A DNA stretch of 64,000 nt from Roseobacter ponti (GTDB lineage: Bacteria > Pseudomonadota > Alphaproteobacteria > Rhodobacterales > Rhodobacteraceae). The first letter of the stretch is position 1; every line of letters starts with the position of its first letter. Below the pieces are notes generated by a model, which saw nothing but the letters and a program-made list of their open reading frames with translations, did no database searches and had not been told where the DNA came from. A program made the translations under genes and the position numbers. The DNA lies in the NCBI RefSeq assembly GCF_012932215.1, contig NZ_CP048788.1, positions 2,418,001-2,482,000 on the forward strand, in the 5' to 3' direction. Below are positions 62,370-64,000 of the stretch, in pieces.

Positions 62370-63062
62370 ATGGACTGGCTGAGCCCGGATGAATGGCAGG
62401 CCGTGGCGCTGTCGCTGCGGGTGGCGTTCTGGGCCACTCTCTTCAGCCTGCCGCCGGGGGTTTTCGTGGCCTATGCGCTGGCGCGCTGGGAGTTTCCGGG
62501 AAAACAGCTACTGAACGGTCTGGTGCTGCTGCCGCTGGTTCTGCCGCCGGTGGTCACGGGCTATCTGCTGCTGAGCACACTCGGGCCACAGGCACCGCTG
62601 GGACGCACGCTGCAGGACATGGGCATCGTCTTTGCGTTCCGCTGGACGGGTGCCGCACTAGCCGCGGCGATCATGGCCTTTCCGCTGATGGTGCGGGCGA
62701 TCCGCCTGTCGATCGAAGCGGTGGATCAGGGGCTTGAAAGTGCTGCGGCCACCCTCGGTGCCTCGCGGGTCCAGGTCTTTGCCACCGTCACCCTGCCTCT
62801 GATCATGCCGGGCGTGCTTGCCGGCGCAATCCTTGCCTTTGCCAAAGCGATGGGGGAATTCGGCGCAACCATCACTTTTGTATCCAACATTCCCGGCCAG
62901 ACGCAGACGGTGCCCTCGGCCATCTACGCCTTTCTTCAGGTGCCGGGGGGCGAAACATCCGCGCTGCGTCTCGTTGTCGTCTCAGTTGTTATCGCCATGG
63001 GCGCGCTGCTGGCCTCCGAGGTCATTGCCCGCCGTGTCGCACGCCGCGTCGGAGGCACCTGA
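62370..63062 (+). CDS. modB: Molybdate ABC transporter permease (ModB)
   Basis: This is a 230-residue permease of five or six helices. The EAA region ESAAATLGASRVQVFATVTLPLIMPGVLAGAILAFAKAMGEFGATI is clear. The stop overlaps the modC ATG (ATGA), so expression is coupled. Confidence 0.93.
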   Translation: MDWLSPDEWQAVALSLRVAFWATLFSLPPGVFVAYALARWEFPGKQLLNGLVLLPLVLPPVVTGYLLLSTLGPQAPLGRTLQDMGIVFAFRWTGAALAAAIMAFPLMVRAIRLSIEAVDQGLESAAATLGASRVQVFATVTLPLIMPGVLAGAILAFAKAMGEFGATITFVSNIPGQTQTVPSAIYAFLQVPGGETSALRLVVVSVVIAMGALLASEVIARRVARRVGGT

Positions 63063-64000
63063 TGCTGAACGTGGATCTCAAACACCGGTTCGACGATTTT
63101 ACCCTGGATGTGTCGTTTGAGGCGCCCGCCGGGATCACCGTGCTTTTTGGCCGCTCCGGCAGCGGTAAAACCAGCATTGCCAATGCGGTGGCCGGCCTGC
63201 TGCAACCCGACAAGGGACGCATCACGCTGGCGGGCCGGGTTCTGACGGACACCGCAAAACGCATCCGGGTGCCTTCGCACAAGCGCCGGGTCGGGTACAT
63301 TTTCCAGGACGGGCGGCTCTTTCCCCATCTCAGCGTGGCGCAGAACCTGCGCTATGGTCGGCGTTTCGCTCCGAGAAATGCGCACCCGGCCGATCCTGAT
63401 CATGTGATCGGCCTGCTGGGCATCGGGCATCTCATGGACCGGCGCCCGGCGTCTTTATCAGGGGGTGAAAAACAGCGCGTTGCGATCGGGCGTGCGCTGC
63501 TGGCAGGACCCGATATCATTCTGGCGGATGAACCGCTTGCCGCGCTCGACGCGGAAAGAAAGGCGGAAATCCTGCCCTATTTCGAGCGGTTGCGTGACGA
63601 AATGCCTGTGCCGGTGCTCTATGTCAGCCACGATATTCCGGAAATGAGCCGCCTTGCGAGCACGGTCATTGCCCTGAAAGACGGACGTGTCGCAGGTCAG
63701 GGGCCGGCTGACGAAATCCTGAGCGATGCAAGCGCCACACCGCTGGGGGTGCGCGCGGCCGGCAGTCTGATCAGCGCGCGGGTCGTGGCACACCATCCCG
63801 ACGGGCTGAGCGAGCTTGAGGCCGACGGGATCAGGCTTCTGCTGCCGCGGGTGCCTGGTGAGCCCGGCAGTCGCGTGCGTGTGCGCATCGACGCGCAGGA
63901 TGTGATGCTCAGCCTCTCCGAACCGGTGGGGATCTCGGCGCTGAACGTGCTGCCGGCGACCCTTACCGCAATGCGCAAGGGTGACGGGCCGGGTGTGATT
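63062..64000 (+). CDS. modC: Molybdate ABC transporter ATPase (ModC), cut by the right window edge
   Basis: The frame starts with an ATG at 63062 inside the modB stop and is open for 313 codons to the window end. Walker A is GRSGSGKTS, the Q-loop is YIFQDGRLFPHLSV, the signature is LSGGEKQRVAIGRAL, Walker B is IILADEPLAALD, and the switch histidine is in YVSHDIPEMS. A C-terminal TOBE domain begins near residue 290 and is largely missing. It drives molybdate import. Confidence 0.92.
   Translation, partial: MLNVDLKHRFDDFTLDVSFEAPAGITVLFGRSGSGKTSIANAVAGLLQPDKGRITLAGRVLTDTAKRIRVPSHKRRVGYIFQDGRLFPHLSVAQNLRYGRRFAPRNAHPADPDHVIGLLGIGHLMDRRPASLSGGEKQRVAIGRALLAGPDIILADEPLAALDAERKAEILPYFERLRDEMPVPVLYVSHDIPEMSRLASTVIALKDGRVAGQGPADEILSDASATPLGVRAAGSLISARVVAHHPDGLSELEADGIRLLLPRVPGEPGSRVRVRIDAQDVMLSLSEPVGISALNVLPATLTAMRKGDGPGVI

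Noticed and set aside
1-64000. tRNA, rRNA, CRISPR, insertion sequences, integrase or attachment sites
   Set aside because: I looked on both strands for clover-leaf ends, repeat-spacer arrays, transposase motifs and terminal repeats, and found none that I could support.

Overview
The window looks like a chromosomal segment of a marine alphaproteobacterium of the Roseobacter group (Rhodobacteraceae). The reasons are the high GC content, the complete beta-hydroxyaspartate cycle locus, the many TRAP and TTT solute transporters, and small protein families typical of this lineage (DUF3305, DUF3306, DUF6494 and DUF6505 types). I see no tRNA, rRNA, CRISPR array, insertion sequence or integrase. Both ends are cut inside genes.

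Layout. (1) 1-8917, minus strand: an operon running off the left edge. It encodes a membrane-anchored Ser/Thr kinase, an FHA protein, a PP2C phosphatase, a P-loop GTPase with a degenerate G3 motif, a dynamin-like GTPase, a second GTPase, a roadblock-like protein and an unknown protein. A sigma-54-like promoter precedes the kinase. This is the best candidate for an undescribed system. (2) 8961-14476: bhcABCD (minus) and the divergent IclR regulator bhcR, which convert glyoxylate plus glycine to oxaloacetate. They are followed on the plus strand (14814-20544) by a DctPQM TRAP transporter, an amidase, a small membrane protein and a glyoxylate-reductase-like dehydrogenase. (3) 20616-27702, minus: a respiratory formate dehydrogenase with its Tat helper peptide, TorD-like chaperone, DUF3305 and DUF3306 proteins, and a 43-residue membrane protein not previously obvious. 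A divergent polyferredoxin (28019-29974) faces it. (4) 29968-33256: a c-type cytochrome with a TupA-like N-terminus, then DUF6494, Mrp, a degenerate biotin-ligase-like protein and a DUF6505-type protein. (5) 33260-35477, minus: tungstate transporter tupBCA, which together with the formate dehydrogenase suggests a tungsten enzyme.

(6) 35574-39658, minus: an unusual redox cluster of a Rieske/glutamate-synthase-like FMN enzyme, a ferric-reductase-like b-cytochrome with a Rieske domain, and three small or unknown membrane proteins. (7) 39824-51290: tctABC, a divergent LysR regulator, a TauE-type permease, an enolase-superfamily enzyme and a GST. These are followed on the minus strand by a second succinate dehydrogenase/fumarate reductase and a two-subunit class I fumarase or tartrate dehydratase, which together look like an organic-acid catabolic island. 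(8) 51388-58228: a nitroreductase, a class III aminotransferase, an RpiR regulator and a TAXI-type TRAP transporter. (9) 58390-61510: an arsenate operon with an ArsR-ArsC fusion, GAPDH and ArsJ. (10) 61579-64000: modAB and a truncated modC for molybdate.

Themes. Three separate solute-binding-protein/permease operons each carry a GC-rich hairpin right after the binding-protein gene. Tungstate and molybdate uptake lie on either side of genes that use such metals or handle iron-sulfur clusters. Start codons were chosen from Shine-Dalgarno sequences and overlaps with the upstream gene. Functional names rest on motif recognition only, because no database search was possible.
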